Under the pieces are notes generated by a model. It searched no databases. It saw only the letters and a program-made list of their open reading frames with translations, and was not told the origin of the DNA. The position numbers and the translations under genes were made by a program. From Haemonchus contortus (Eukaryota; Nematoda; Chromadorea; Rhabditida; Trichostrongylidae), in contig LS997564.1 of the NCBI GenBank assembly GCA_000469685.2, positions 38,008,612 through 38,072,611 on the forward strand: a stretch of 64,000 nucleotides of DNA, given 5' to 3'. Numbering within the stretch: the stretch's first letter is position 1; every line of letters begins with the position of its first letter. Positions 11,385 to 24,842 of this stretch are shown here, piece after piece.

Positions 11385-14300
11385 TAAGTTGAAAATATTT
11401 AGCCGAACTACTTCACAGCCCAGATAAGCTGCGCCGCGTGAAGGAAGCTGAGCCACGCCCCTCCTATGGCGGGAATGCGGGAAGGCGAAAACTCCGCCCC
11501 TTTTCCCCAACAAAGATTGCAATGGGTCTTACGAGCCCATAAGTTCAAGAAAATTCAAAAAAAAAAAATGATAACGTGATACACGCTGACCCCTTTTCCC
11601 AGTATATACATCGTGTCCGGCATCAACTGATTTCGTAGTCATTAGATAGGTGCTTTCCCAATCAATTACCTAAAGGAGTGTTCGATACGCATTACAGCCA
11701 TTGTTAGCTTTTTTATACTCCTCAGTAGATATTGAGCAAGTCAGTGGACTATAAATGGTTGCACTGAGGCTATGTATATACACTAGCGCCAGTTCCCAGT
11801 CCCTCACCTATCCGTTTAAGCAAGCCCAACTATTGACAAGGACGAAGGGAAAAGCTCCCACTGATCAAGACCAACCCTATTCCCACCCACGGAATTTCCA
11901 CGTAGAACCCATCTCCATCAAGTATTGGGTGAATCGAGGGTAATTTGGCAACGAGCCATCCTCCCAGACCTTTGGTCGCACCCGAACGGCACGTAGATCC
12001 CGCCGACCCCGACCGACAGTTCCCACTCGCAATCAGCGCGTCGTCTCGCTCCGCCACCACAGCCACCAGTGAGAGGGCGGGTCTTGGCGATGTGCCAGGC
12101 TGGCAGCGCCGACCGCCTGACCTCATCGTCTCGTCACTCTGTGCTCTCGCTCTTACCATCGTCTTTGTTTTTGACCATTGTCTGCGTTTCTAACTGGTAT
12201 ACGTGTTTTTGTACTGTCTTACATTCTGCGTCATAAACATTGCACACTCTCTAGTCGTTGCTGTATTCTCTGTAGATCTCTGCACTCTCGCTGGCTAACG
12301 CTCACGGGGTTCGTTGGCCCGTTGCCAGCGATTCTCGTCGTCGCCCGTCTGCCGCGTTCTCTATTATTTTCCCCGTGGGGAATTTACTTGTTCTTTGTTT
12401 AGAGTGTCTTATCTTGCCGTCTGCAGCCGTTCTGCTGCTTATTTCTATTGTTTTGCTAGCGTTTGTACTTTGTTCCTTGGTGTCGTCCACTTTGGCATTA
12501 TGTAAATTTTTAAATATGTTTGAACACGAGCGAAATTTCAGAAGCCGCGTGGATAACAGCGCTTTTTAATGTTATTCAGCGAATATAAGTGTTATTTCTC
12601 GAAGTCGTGGTGGTTTTTTGAATGCCCGTTTATTGCTGATTTTTTTGGGCCTTCTCCCTCAGATACTCGGTTTTTCGAGGTTCTGTGGAGCAGATATCTC
12701 GTTTATACTTTTTACGCGATAGTTTTGTCCCCATACTGAAACTTCTTACCATACTGACGTCCAGCAACGACTCCACCCGCAGAGGGCTGCGGCTTGTCGT
12801 ATCGATTGATTGGCCGCGTCGTTAATCATCGTGTTCGGACGCAGTCGGCTGAAAAGCGAGCAGTTGCCGCTGGCCGGCTTGTCCTGGTTCGGCTAAACTC
12901 GTCCCTGTGACGTCACATAGTCCGCTTAGGTCCTCCCTGTCCAAAATTTCCGTCGATACAATGTGTTCTTGGAAGGTCGTCGTCTGCTGTGTAATTTGTT
13001 AGCTGGGTCATCGCCAGAACTTACTGATAAGATTAGATTGTTATTATCTGTTACTGCTGCGCTCTTTTTCGCCGTCATTTCTCATGTTTTTCGTTCCCTT
13101 TATCAGATAATTGTTGTAAATGTCAAGCGGAAATACAATTTAAATTCCATAGCACCTTTCCAATGCTACCTTTTGAACGGGAAATCCAGCAGTTTCTTTA
13201 GGCTTCATTTTTTCGTGGTCATATTTTAAATATGCGCCAGGTCAATGAATAAACGGGAGAAGATGCAGTATTTTCTTTGGGGCTTGTTTTAGCAAACAAA
13301 TCGCCCTGAAATTGGACTTTCTAAATCCATTCGGTAAACAGTTTTAAAAGTGCTACCCAAGTTTGTCAGTGGGTACTCAGCTGGGGGCCCAACAGCATTG
13401 CTGTAGACTTGTGTGAACCGATATGGTAGAAAAACGTGATCCAATTCTTCTGCGACCTCAGTTGGAAGTAAAAAGCGTGGCGCACTTTTTTTCTCCCAGC
13501 GGGTTAGTTAACATCGATCACCACATGTATTTATAGCAGTAAGAAAAGAAGTTGTCAATAATCTTAGCCGTTTGAGCCAGCTTTGTCCATCGGTAATCAG
13601 ACTCTAGCGCTTCATTAACGCCCAAATTGGAACTATAAGGAACTACGTCGGGTATTTAATGATTCGTAAACATCTGCAGGTTCCGCTCTCTTCCAATCAT
13701 GTCCAGTTATGGAGACCAGTTGAATGACGAAATTCATTCAATCGTAGTGGCGTAATGGCCGGGCGTATTGGTGACTCACAAAGTCGGCTTGCAACTTTGT
13801 CGGTGACGTTTCGAATCTGTTCTCTCATTCGGCGATCATTCAAGCACCTATCATTTCTTGGCCCTTACTATCACACGAAATATTCGAAGCATTCTTATCG
13901 CGTTCCAAGCTTTAAGTGCATCAAAGCACAATATGGTGCCATTGCCCGTCCCGCACATGTTCACGGAAGGTCTCGAGTGATCAGCTGCGCCCTGCTGTGC
14001 AGGTGCAAATGGTACATTGTTTGTTGTTGACAGTTCAGTGGTGGTCGATTGGTCGATTGGTCGATCAGCCGGTGGTGGCGATGGTGGTGGGTTTGAGTGG
14101 AGCAAAGCATGTGCGCAACACGTGTTATGTGTTGGTTTGTACCAGCCGCTGCAGTTCGCCTACGTTTGAGCGCTGCCGCCAAGTCCCACTGACGACTGGA
14201 CGTCAGGTTTCCCTGACCGGCGGCGTCTGAAATGAGGTCAACTGGTCGCTAGATCATACCGCATGACAAAAGTTATTAGCATAGCTAATCATAAAAATTT

Positions 14301-17300
14301 GCATTTGCCGTCTATTGATATCTGCCCACTGGGGCGGTCAGCAACGTTGTACTGGTCAACTCCTGGTTTGGGTTATCCCATTCACTTTATTAAGCCCATA
14401 AGTCCTAATGTAGACTAATTAACGGATTATTGCGCAACGGCTAGGCGTACAGTATTCCTTTCGATATCCAATAGGATTAGGAATCTGTACAGGTTCGCAT
14501 TTCTTCCATCCCCATCTGGTTTGGGTTTGTACCTTGACCTATTCGAGGAGGTAGTACTGGAATAGGTTGCATGTTCTTAACATGGGTGCTACAGTTTTCT
14601 GTCGTGCACCTTTGCAGGTGCAAAAAGCTAAAGAATAAAAACCCCTCAACGACTTCCTTTGTCCCCCCCCCTCTCCCCCCACGTGGTTGTGAAGTCGTTC
14701 CACCCTCCCTTGTGGACCGAAACGAGCACGTGGTTTCTCCTTGTCACATGTGTTTTCCTGGACGGTCTTCTCTAATCATTTTCCCCTTTGTCTTCAATTC
14801 TCCCTATGTCTTCATTGATCGACCAATCAGTCGATGTATCCACTTAGTGGCTTTCATAAACCTTTGCTGAAAACGGCAATGTAAGGCATATTTTCTGTGT
14901 TATTTACTTACTGCCGTCTGTACTTCGTCTTTCTATACCTCCGTTCTTATGGGATGAAGTCCCATGACGAAAAAACTAAAACTTAAACTAAAATAACTGC
15001 TAAAACTACAACAATCTACCTGTTGCATTGCAGCCGCTTTTTCTATTTTCTATTTTTCTATTTTCGTTAGACTCCTTCATCCACGCCACCCCCTAATAGC
15101 GCATCAATGTTCATATATATGTTGACCTTGATTAGTCATTTCTTATCACCTTCGAGGGAAAAACGGATAAAGGGATCCATCCCTATAGTGACTGCTAAGT
15201 TTGCAGTGATGTCGTGCATGACCTTATCACGTCGCATTTGAATCGTTCCAAGTTTTGCAGACGAGAAAAACGCCGCTCAAACCGCTCGACCTGCATTGGC
15301 TTCGTACAGAACCGGCGAATTTTAGAGGTGAATTGCGCGTGGTTATTCGAAGAACGTGTACGCGTTCTCATTCCCTGCATATCGTCACAGTTCAAAGTCA
15401 CTTTGAGTGCATTTTAGAGGGTATCAGCCTTTTTTTCACTGTTATCGTCCGTACACTTTACTGTATTCCATGCAAAACGTATCCACCTCAGAGCAGTGCT
15501 CAGCAGTTCTCAAGTATTTGTCTTCGACTCAATGACTCCCAGATCGTGTTGAGTTGAGAAGGAAGTGAAGGAGTGCATGAGAGGGGTGGTGAGAAGAGAG
15601 AGGGAGGGGTTTGATTGCCCTGGGGATTTCGTCACATCTGAGTCACCCATAATTCTGTCTGGAGAAGCTGGTTAGTGTTTCCATATTAGATCATTGATGT
15701 GACATTTCTCATATAAAGTCTAGAACATTTCATCAGCAGGACTGCTGTGAGTTCTTGGATTCATGAGGCATTGCTAACGTGGCAATATCCCCTAGCTCTC
15801 CTAGTGCTTTCTGTTCTCTGGCTTCTTTTTTGAAACTGCTGTATAAATTGTTCAATAGAAGTTCATAATATGCTTATCGTCGTTACATAATGACTGTACA
15901 CTCATTTTTTTCTTTGAGTAAGTGGGACTTCATAGAGAAACATCTGGGAGAACAGAGACCATCCAAAATGGTAATCCTAACCGATTGTAGGTGGAGTTGG
16001 CCATCTTTTTTGTGTTTATTCGGTTATTCCCCTGAGTGTCATTGTACAGAAATTCGTAGCACAAGGGTTGAATTCGATTAGGGTTAAATACATTGACATT
16101 AGGCGGCTGCTATTTTTTCTCAACGCTGTGACTCAGACTTTGCTTGTGTCTAATATATCTCTACCCTAGATCAAATCCGTCGAAAAGTCTGTGTGAGATT
16201 AAATGGAATTCGAGTACATGGCGCATACCCAAATAGTTGATTAATGTCATTCACCTGGTTCTTTTTTCACACGCAATTGTGTCGCCCTTCGCCCTAGTTT
16301 CGTTTCGAAACTGAGCCTTTTGGCTCGGTCCAAAAAAGTCAAAATATACTTTTTGCAGTCTGGGCTTTTCCTGTAGTTAACGGCTTTGAGAAAGGTTTAG
16401 ACAGATTTTAGTGATAATCTCATAGTAATCTTGTTGCCGCGATTGCTCATTCTGGATTAGTCGGCCACTTTTTGTTCGATTGGGAACGTCGTTCCCGATG
16501 AATTCGTTCTGAACATGTTTGAAAGGGGCGATGGCTGGTGGTGGCGGCGGCGACCTCTAGTCACTTCCTATTTCGACCAACGCCAGCGACGTTCTTTTTC
16601 ATGTCGTCGCGATTTTTGTCTTCACTGTCATACGCGCGTTCGACGACGACTTTTCAGTTATTGAGGGCATTCTTCTTTGCGATCGACAAAAAGTACATTG
16701 GCCCATATACCACTTTTTAATCGTTTTCAGCCATCGTCAAAAACCTTGGGCTGTACAGGTTCTCTTTCTGGTATTAAGTAATCACCTTACTCTCTACCAG
16801 ACTTGGCTGATATATCCCGCTACCTCAGTTGTCTCCACATTTCCCTCTTATTCTTCCACCTTTCTACTTTCTTGTCGGAAAGTTTGGAAACGTATCAAAA
16901 TTGTATGATCTCGGGATTTCTATCAAGAACTCACTTTTATTTCAGATTCTAACGACCGGGACTAATCAGAAGAGGTTGTTGCCATCGCAGCGAGTCTCTT
17001 CGGTTCCACTGCATTCTCCTCTCAGGTGTGTGTTTCCTCGTGTCTGTAGGTGTTTTTTCGCCGTCTGTTCCGGTGTGCCTCTCTCTTCCGCCACCGATTA
17101 CTCTCGTTCTCTGCGCTCCTCGGATCACGCGCCTCAGCACCAACAACCTACTGACCCCCTCTTTGTGACTTGTGCTTGACCGATTTTTATCGTTTCTATG
17201 GAATCATCGAATTGTGTGATGCTTCAGTGGTAGGATATATGTGAAGTACCGAATTTCATGAGTGTTGTCCATAGTTTCTTGCCCGAAGTCTACTTAATCA

Positions 17301-17450
17301 TTCAAATAACGCGCGCGTGGTGCCGGTCGCGCACCTCGCGACCCAGTTTTCAAATAAGGGTTATGCTCCATTCTTAGAACAAACCGCTGTCTCGCCAAAT
17401 ATATTTTCTAATAAGCTTACCTATGTTTTTTAAGGTTCTTACCTTCTGGC
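11385..17450. other. Long region upstream of the RBMS-type gene
   Basis: No coding exon could be supported. It may hold the promoter and 5' non-coding exons of the gene starting at 17551. One exon-like segment, 16945-17025, lies between a TTTATTTCAG acceptor and a CTCAG/GTGTGT donor, but its partner exons were not found. 11945-12160 and 14040-14220 are GC-richer than the surroundings and could be promoter DNA. A C-rich run lies at about 14664-14680. Confidence 0.35.
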
Positions 17451-17550
17451 TGTGTGGGCAACCTACTCTGGAATTAATCCGATTTCCTTTCTCTTAAAAC
17501 TAAGCTCAACATGTTTAAGTCGGAGGTGTGACGGTGTGGTGGTGCAAGAC

Positions 17551-20500
17551 ATGTCCCCTGGACAAAATCCGCAACAACAGTACGGAAATAATAGCTACAA
17601 TAACAGTATGGCACAGAACGGACAAGCACCACCATCAAGGAATATTTTCCAGCAATACGTGAGTATCCCATTATTTGCCATAACCTTACCTTTCGTTGGA
17701 GCAATTTTTCTGCGTTCTTTGTGCCTTTACCCCGAGAATATGTTTGTTCAGAGTACTGGACGACCATCAGGAGGCAACAATAACATGTATAGTGGTGGAA
17801 TGCGGATGAGTGGTGTCGATTCTCGAACGACATATGCGCCACCACCTAGGGATGACACACCGCTACAGGATGGAACGCCGCTAAGCTCGGTAGGTTGCAG
17901 ATGGGTTAGGGATGTTTTTCGTTAGTTTTCTCTCCTTTTCTAGTACTACAGTTATCGTGATTTGTGCACGCGTGACATTGCAGCATTTCGTTCTCATGTT
18001 AGCAAAGGGGTTTGATGGAAACCTTTACGTTTAAAGTAAGTCAGAGATTGAGGTCTCGACTTTGTTCGGACATTTGAGAATTCGTTATTCGTGGAAATAG
18101 CAGCATTATACAGACAGAGCACCTAATTTGAACTTTTCTCTACAATCGTGCTACGATACTACATACTGTTGGCAAATTCGCGAGAAGCTTGATTTATGGA
18201 GTTGCTAAAAATGACGATTTTTCAGACAAACCTTTACATACGCGGCCTGAGCCCAAGCACAACAGATGAGGATCTTCGAAAAATGTGTGCTCAGTACGGA
18301 ACGATCACGTCTACAAAGGTGAGTTGAGACCATGTTCAACTTCTTTCCGAAGCTCTTTTGAATTTAACTAAGTTACTTTCTTCATTCTTGATTGAGTGAA
18401 GAATAGAAACACCTAGGTTTTTCCCGAAAGAGGTTACAAAGGTTATACGTTTGTTTTGGGTTTACCTTTGTTTGTGGTTCATTTCCCGAAGGAGGTTACA
18501 AAGGTTATACGTTTGTTTTGGGTTTACCTTTGATTGTGGTTCAATGACATCATTCATTCTATTCAGTTGCTATGATGCATTGAAGTTTCAAATCATAAGA
18601 GGGAATTCCACCAACACTTGAGATCAGTTTTGATTGCATATCTTCGTAGAAATCAGCTCATTTTGAGGTGCTTTGTATGGACTTGATTTGAACTTTTCCA
18701 TTTTACGAGAAGCGTTTTTTTCACCTCAAATACCCCTATACTATTTCAGGAGCTTGTGTTGAGGGTGCATGTTCTTTTGCAGTATCTTCTTAGAGGCTTT
18801 CTGAAAAAAAGATTTTAGTTCCTTGATGTTGGTCACAATCCATTCATTAGCAAATGAATTAACGCCTAGAGATTTCTGCAATTTTCATGAGACGTGTAGC
18901 ATATAGCTCAATAAGAGAAAGTTCTCCATTTCCACTTTTTCGTTGCAGGCAATTATGGATAAAGCCCTAAATCAGTGCAAAGGGTATGGTTTCGTCGACT
19001 TCGAAAGCCGCGAAGCCGCTTCACGAGCAGTCGAAATGTTAACTAAGAGTGGAATTCAAGCGCAGATGGCGAAGGTAATTATCGGTCATCCAATTTTTTT
19101 CATGTGCCGAATGATTGTATTGCTTTTCTTCGTTATAGTGCTTTCATCTTATTTTGCGTTTAAGCAGCTTCAGCAGCAAGAACAAGATCCTACCAACCTT
19201 TACATTGCAAATCTACCGTCAAATTTCAACGAACAAATGCTCGAGAGTGCGCTCAGTCCGTATGGGATGGTTATATCGACCAGGATTCTACGAAATGCTG
19301 ACGGAAACTCTCGTGGAGTTGGATTTGCCAGAATGGACTCGAAGGCAATTACTTTTCTTATTTATGGGTTGTTGTATTGACTCCTTTACATTTTTATTGC
19401 CCCATAATTATTTGGTTATAGGAAAAGTGTGAGGAAATCATTGCCGCTTTGAATGGCAAACTGATCGAAGGTATGGATCCAAGTGCAACGCCATTACTAG
19501 TAAAGCAAGCTGATACTGGTAGAAAGAACACTCGTAAGAGGAGCGATATGGGATTCGAATTGGGAATGTACCCGAGCCAGGTAGGTAGATGTAGTTGGCA
19601 TTCAAATGTCGCCATTCCAGCGAATGGTTTTCTTATTGCAGCCTTTCACAATGACAGCGCCACACGATTACATGAGAAACATGGGCGGAATGCCACAAAT
19701 GTATCCGACACCCTATGTGAACTATAGCATGGGGTATCCTCAGCAAGTCACGGGATATACACGTATGTTTTGGTTTTCTATTCGATTGCGTGTTCTCTTT
19801 TGTCAGAATAGGGTGAGTAAAGGCGAACTAGCCAAACAAGCTAGTTTGTTTGCTCTTTCTTGCATCATCACTATTTGATTGGTACCAGTTTAAGCCGGAG
19901 GAATAAATGGGTGGCTAGTAGAGCTGCATATATTTATGGGATTTAGGCATTTCCGGAATTAGTTTTTAGCAGATGATTAGATGTTTTTCACTTTCGAGCG
20001 TTCTGGCTACATTCCTTTACTCAACGTTTTTTTTTTTATTTTTTGTTAACTTCTTCATTATATCATTCGGATTAAACACCCAATATTGATAAGTACATTT
20101 CTAGCTTATGATGTGAACGCAATGACCAGCCAAATGGGTGGAATGCAAATAGGAGGAGGAGGCCCACCATCAGCTCAAGACAACGGTGGATTGTACATGC
20201 TGCCACAACAAGGATACTATGTGAATAGGAAGGTAATCAAAGATCATTTAACTTTAATGACGCTTTTTCACTTCCTTTCGTGAACCGGGGCTCCCACTGG
20301 TAACGAATCATGTGTCGGGGTATCGGCCGACACGGTTGTATAGGGTTTACATTTAGCAATATAATGGAGCAGGACAGTATGACGTAATGCAAGGTCCGTC
20401 TGGAAACGGAAACGGTCAGATGACAGCTATGGGACATGTGGGACAGTATGCTCAACCTTGTGACGAAGACCCATACAGAAAGATGAATGGCGGTCAGGTG

Positions 20501-21145
20501 AGCGTCATTCTATAGGAAATATGAGTTATTTGCTGCGATAATAAGTGCAGTGTTGAATGTTGATAGCATTCCTGGAATACGTAAGTGTAGTGTCGTTCAA
20601 GGAATGGGTGAATGGGTCGCGTTGACTGGTAACTGATCAGTTTCGGGGGTTCGGGCGTGAAAATCTATGCGTTTTCGATTTTCTCTTTAGGGCACGAGTG
20701 TAATTTTCTGTATTCTCATTATTAATAACCATTAAAAAACCAGAAAAAAAGTCATATAGTTCTGAGTGGCAGCTTTACAAAATTATGCTGAGCATTTGGG
20801 ACCATTTTTCCTTTTGTTTTGAATTTTAAAAAATTCAAATTCTATCTGTTAAGTTTATCACTCTGAAGAATCAGTTTTGATGATTTACTTTCTCTGTTAA
20901 TATCAAAACCTTACTCTTTTGCAAGGCTTTCTCTCGGGTAATGAGCGCGCAAGAAAGAGGTCAGAATTAAGTAAGGCCTGACCTAAACAACTATAATCTG
21001 GGAACGGTAAAAAATTGAGTTGTTCAAGTGTAGCTGAAGGAGGCCAAAACTGAGTATCTAATTTTTGGTTATTTAGGTGTATAAATAATGTTTATTTCCA
21101 AGCAGTCGTTCCAATAGCGATTTTTTTCAGGGGCAACTGCAGTAA
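17551..21145 (+). CDS. sup-26: RBMS/SUP-26 family two-RRM RNA-binding protein
   Basis: Ten exons join in phase to 401 residues: 17551-17658, 17752-17889, 18226-18318, 18949-19074, 19168-19344, 19422-19580, 19642-19762, 20105-20232, 20357-20497 and 21131-21145 (TAA). RRM1 starts near residue 83, with RNP2 LYIRGL (85-90) and RNP1 KGYGFVDF (124-131). RRM2 has RNP2 LYIANL (166-171) and RNP1 RGVGFARM (204-211). The two are joined by the short QQQEQDPTN linker, which is characteristic of the RBMS (MSSP) family. The rest is low complexity: N/Q/G-rich before RRM1, and M/G/Q/P/Y-rich after RRM2. In C. elegans the family member SUP-26 is a translational regulator acting on mRNA 3' ends; the same role here is inferred. 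Intron 5 (19345-19421) begins GC, not GT. Intron 3 holds a tandem duplication. The start is the ATG opening the [10 protein letters not shown] segment; the frame is open upstream, so alternative 5' exons are possible. Confidence 0.9.
18420..18543 (+). repeat. Two-copy 62-base tandem repeat in RBMS-gene intron 3
   Basis: Two adjacent 62-base units, beginning TTTCCCGAA at 18420 and 18482, differ at very few positions. Each holds ACAAAGGT and ACCTTTGT separated by about 20 bases, so each could form a small RNA hairpin. Confidence 0.85.
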
Positions 21146-22310
21146 CTGAAACGATGTCCTTCAAGTGTAGACTGCTATTTTCTCGATGGTCTCATCGGCA
21201 ATTTATTCATTGTATCGTATAGGAATTGATGGTTTTGTCACACAGAGAGCATTATCCCATGTTGTGGTCCCCTTGTCACGGCCTTCGGAATAGACACTTG
21301 AAGAATCAGCTCATATTTATCCATGTTGGTAGCGGTCGCGTGTGTGCTAGAGCTTCGTCGCATACCGTGTATTGCGTTGTTGTTGTCCATATGTGCTGCG
21401 CGCCACTGATCATGTCACGATATACGCATATATTTAACCGATTTCATGTCTATACTACTAACTTGTTGGCAGACATATGCTGTTGCTCTCCTGTTGTTTC
21501 ATCATCGCTCCAAGTCCTTATCCCCTATTCATACCGTCCTTGTACATGAAAAACTGGTATAGCGGGCCAGCTCAGCAGAGAAAAAGAGAGAGAATCTTCG
21601 AAAGTGTTAACCCATACAAGAGTGTCCGACGCAGTTCGCCGACACTGACAGTGTCATCAACTGTATAGATTGTTGTTCCATATTCCATACTTCTACTTGA
21701 ATTCTTCTTCTTTTCGTGAAGTGTTACTTTGTACTCCCTTCATCATAGTTTTGTGTCGTGTTCGTTGTGTTACATACTCATCTTCTGTGTGTTTCCTTTG
21801 TATGTTTCCCAGCACCTCAATCTCCTCATAGTTACCATAAAAGATACGTCTGGGTCGAACCCTGCGCGCACTGTCATGACTTATTCGAAGACCCAGGCGT
21901 GACGTTGGCGCACGCATATGCCGTCTTTATCGTCTTGGTTTGTTTTCCCCCTTCTTTTTTTAACCAGATTTCATGTCCTATTTTTTGAATTGTTTCCCCG
22001 TTTTTGTCACATTCTAGCCCTCGAATTGCACAACACGATTACGCGCTGTTTTTCTTCGTTTTCTTCTTTTTTTTGTCCTCCATATTGCGGAGCAATTGTA
22101 CACTTCCCTTGCCTTGTTGTGCCTTGGCTCTTACAATTTCGCTCTCTGTTTGAATAATAAGTTCCGGATTTTACATTTTTTTTCCTTGGGAGAGTATCTA
22201 TGATGACCACCTATTGTCCTGAAATGTAGTAGTTCACATCCGTCATGTTTACACATTCACAGAGTTCTCAAAATGATTTCATATGTTGTAAATAAAGACA
22301 AGAAATAAAA
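21146..22310 (+). other. Probable 3' UTR of the RBMS-type gene
   Basis: About 1.15 kb of non-coding, T-rich sequence follows the stop. It ends near two AATAAA polyadenylation signals at 22291-22296 and 22304-22309. A pentamer repeat of TTTGTCCTC type and many pyrimidine tracts are present. A long UTR fits a regulated mRNA, but the cleavage site is inferred only from the signals. Confidence 0.55.
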
Positions 22311-22669
22311 CATGAACGGAAGTCACCGGTGTTTACCTTCACGGCTCATTTTTCTATTCTCATTGCAATCGCTGTCTGTAGCGACGGCGATTATCTGGGC
22401 GTTAGAAATCATGTTTATACCGTACCAAGTACATACTTGGGGTGTATGATGAATATGTGACGTGCGCGGGTGGCTGGCATGTAGCCAAGCTTCCATTGAA
22501 TGAATAGGTTGGGTACGGTTAAACTTGTAGTGGGTTATAGTGCAAAAAATAAGAACTGATGTGTAACTGAGACAGACTTGAGAGAATTAAGTCGATACCT
22601 CCTGAGAAAAGCACGAAAACGATAGAGTAATGAGGAAATCCAAAGAATCCTGGAATGGTTGGTGACGGG

Positions 22670-23137
22670 CTAGGAGGACGAGGTTATGGCAAGGATTACC
22701 TCACAATACCAAGCTTCAAAGCTGTGTATGTAGGGTGCACTAGTTGCTGGCCGTTTGCCAGGTCTTGCCCCACTATAGATTGTATTTCTTATTTGCATCG
22801 GTTTGGCAAAACGCCAGACTTCGCGAACATCGTCAGCATATGCGGACGCCAAAGATCCGAGATTGATACCGAAAGCTTCGTGAGCTCTAATAACGCATAG
22901 ACTTCGACGGAAACCCCGATAAAGGGTTAACATTTCAAGGTTCACTCTCGAAAGTTCCTTTATAGCAACGAAGAGCGGATCTCGAACTTCTGCACGTATA
23001 TCTTCTACGGTATTGTGGAGACGGAGTTTCCGGGAGGAGAGGGAGTCTCCATGAGTACAGCTAGTGTAGCCAACATGGTTTGCCAATCTATCGAGCAGAA
23101 CCGTGTAGAAAAATTGGGATATGAAAATTTTAGTCAA
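22670..23137 (-). CDS. Unassigned open frame of 155 codons
   Basis: This minus-strand frame is unusually long for the region. From an acceptor-like ACACTAG (near 23071) it runs as a protein-like sequence with motifs such as NTVEDIRAEVRDPLF and ELSRVNLEMLTLYRGFRR, ending at a stop near 22670. No donor, partner exon or known domain was recognised. It may be one exon of an undetected gene between the RBMS-type gene and rpl-3, a remnant of a mobile element, or chance. Confidence 0.3.
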   Translation of the reverse strand: MTKIFISQFFYTVLLDRLANHVGYTSCTHGDSLSSRKLRLHNTVEDIRAEVRDPLFVAIKELSRVNLEMLTLYRGFRRSLCVIRAHEAFGINLGSLASAYADDVREVWRFAKPMQIRNTIYSGARPGKRPATSAPYIHSFEAWYCEVILAITSSS

Positions 23138-23199
23138 TCAGGAAAGAAGTGGAAAGAAGAATGCCTCGAAAACACACGGGAGTCAGGCCTTATATGAGG

Positions 23200-24825
23200 T
23201 TAGCCTTTCTAGAGTGATTTTTTATTGTAGACCAGTTCCAGCTAACCTACTGCTACGAAGCTACGGAGTCTCTCTATGGATTATGTGTCGTCCTGGAGTT
23301 CTCAACCTTCAGAGGCTAGAGCTGTTGAGACGTCTGGTCGGATAATCGCAAATAATAACGATCTCTTCATGCTTCAAAAAGCTGATTTCGCCGGAACGTC
23401 AGCCCATCAGAGCTTAGACTATACGAAGTGGCCAGGAAAAGTACTCCCATTAAAACAGATGTGCCGGAGTTAGTAGAGAGCCGCAGGTAGAAATCTAAGT
23501 GTTTTATCAGAGAATACTCAAGAATCTAGTGGAGATCTCACGAACCCTTCACTATGTTGATGCTTAATCCAGAAACTCCGACTGGACCCCGCCCTTATTC
23601 AGTTTTGGGCCCTATGTGAGCACAAGATTCTTCAACGGCGAGTCTCGCAATCACCTATGGGCGCAGAATATCTACACTCTACCTTGGGCAGAGTCGCACT
23701 CAGAAGAGGGAAGACCTACTGATGAAAACGAAACTGCCGTTAACTATCATATGAGACTCACCACTCCCAGACTGCCACGAAGGAAATATCAGTGCTGGCC
23801 TTTCAAGGACAAGCTCGAAAGGAGAAATGCTTCTCGATATTGGTGGCCCAGGTGTTTCTTGTGGATAGTTGCTCATCTGCTCAATTTTGAGTTCAGTTCA
23901 ATTCTCTACAGGAGTTCAGTTTGTAATTCGAAAATCAGCTACAAAGATAGATAGTCATTGGTACAAACCTCCTGCAACTTCCCGAAGAAGGGACAACAAC
24001 TGAACTGAGTGAAAATCCGTTTTACTCTCTCCCTACTCCCCCTTTTCCCTAAATACCTTTTGCAGACTGCTTCACATGTAGGTCTGAAAGATGAGCATCA
24101 TTCCTACCACGACGCCTCATCAATCCTAGGTCAAGATTGAAATTATTGCCCGAGATCAAGCTTCAGACAGAACTTCCTAAACCATGGACTGAAGAACACA
24201 TTGGCAAAACCTGTAGTGGAATAGTGGAAGTAGTGGAATTAAGCACCTAGATCCACGGAACTGCTTTTCAATGGTTACTCTTTCCAAGGATTGAGCCGAG
24301 GGAAGCCCTCTTTGTCAACGACTGGGGTTGCCGCGCTCCAATGCGAATCTAAAATTGCCCTTTAAATCGCGCGCCTCACTACACGCCACACGTTCAATGG
24401 GTGTACGGTCACCTAAATGAAATTTTGGGCCTAAAATTCGTGAATGCGCAGTCGCTCACAACTTCTCTGTCCCTGGTTATGTTTGTTCACCTAAGTAATT
24501 CAGTTCTAGAGGTCGTTGTAGTGTTTATATGTGTGTTCTTGTTATTATTGTTGGTAATGTTGTTGTTTCTGTGAGAATCATCCTGTGTAAAGCCTAAAAA
24601 CATCAGCAATCAACCAAACTGGCTCGAAATGAAGTTTGCATTCGTCTATGTTGATGTTTGTTCATACCTTCAGTCTTGGGACAGTGTTCTGAAACTGTTT
24701 TGATTTAGTTCGTCGGAACTGCTACACTGCTTCATGGAGATTAGTACTGTAGGACTCGTAGAACATTTCTTCCGTTCTCGTGTGTTATTTTTGACTATTG
24801 AGTTTGGCCCGTACTTCTCAACATG
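23200..24825. other. No gene recognised; upstream of rpl-3
   Basis: No supported coding. The last few hundred bases probably contain the rpl-3 promoter. A 112-codon plus-strand frame at 23616-23954 has no splice support. Confidence 0.4.
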
Positions 24826-24842
24826 TCTCTTCCAGGGTAAAA
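24826..24842 (+). promoter_or_regulatory. rpl-3: Probable spliced-leader acceptor of rpl-3
   Basis: TCTCTTCCAG ends at 24835, seven bases before the ATG at 24843, and no first exon is needed. In nematodes this is the usual form of a trans-splice acceptor. Assignment to a leader type is not possible from DNA. Confidence 0.6.

Noticed and set aside
10970..11392. 140-codon plus-strand frame
   Set aside because: It overlaps the antisense of the better supported minus-strand exon at 11127-11237. An acceptor and donor at 11287/11384 exist but no partner exon was found.
11830..12193. Overlapping open frames on both strands in GC-rich DNA
   Set aside because: GC richness lengthens frames by chance; no splice-bounded or motif support.
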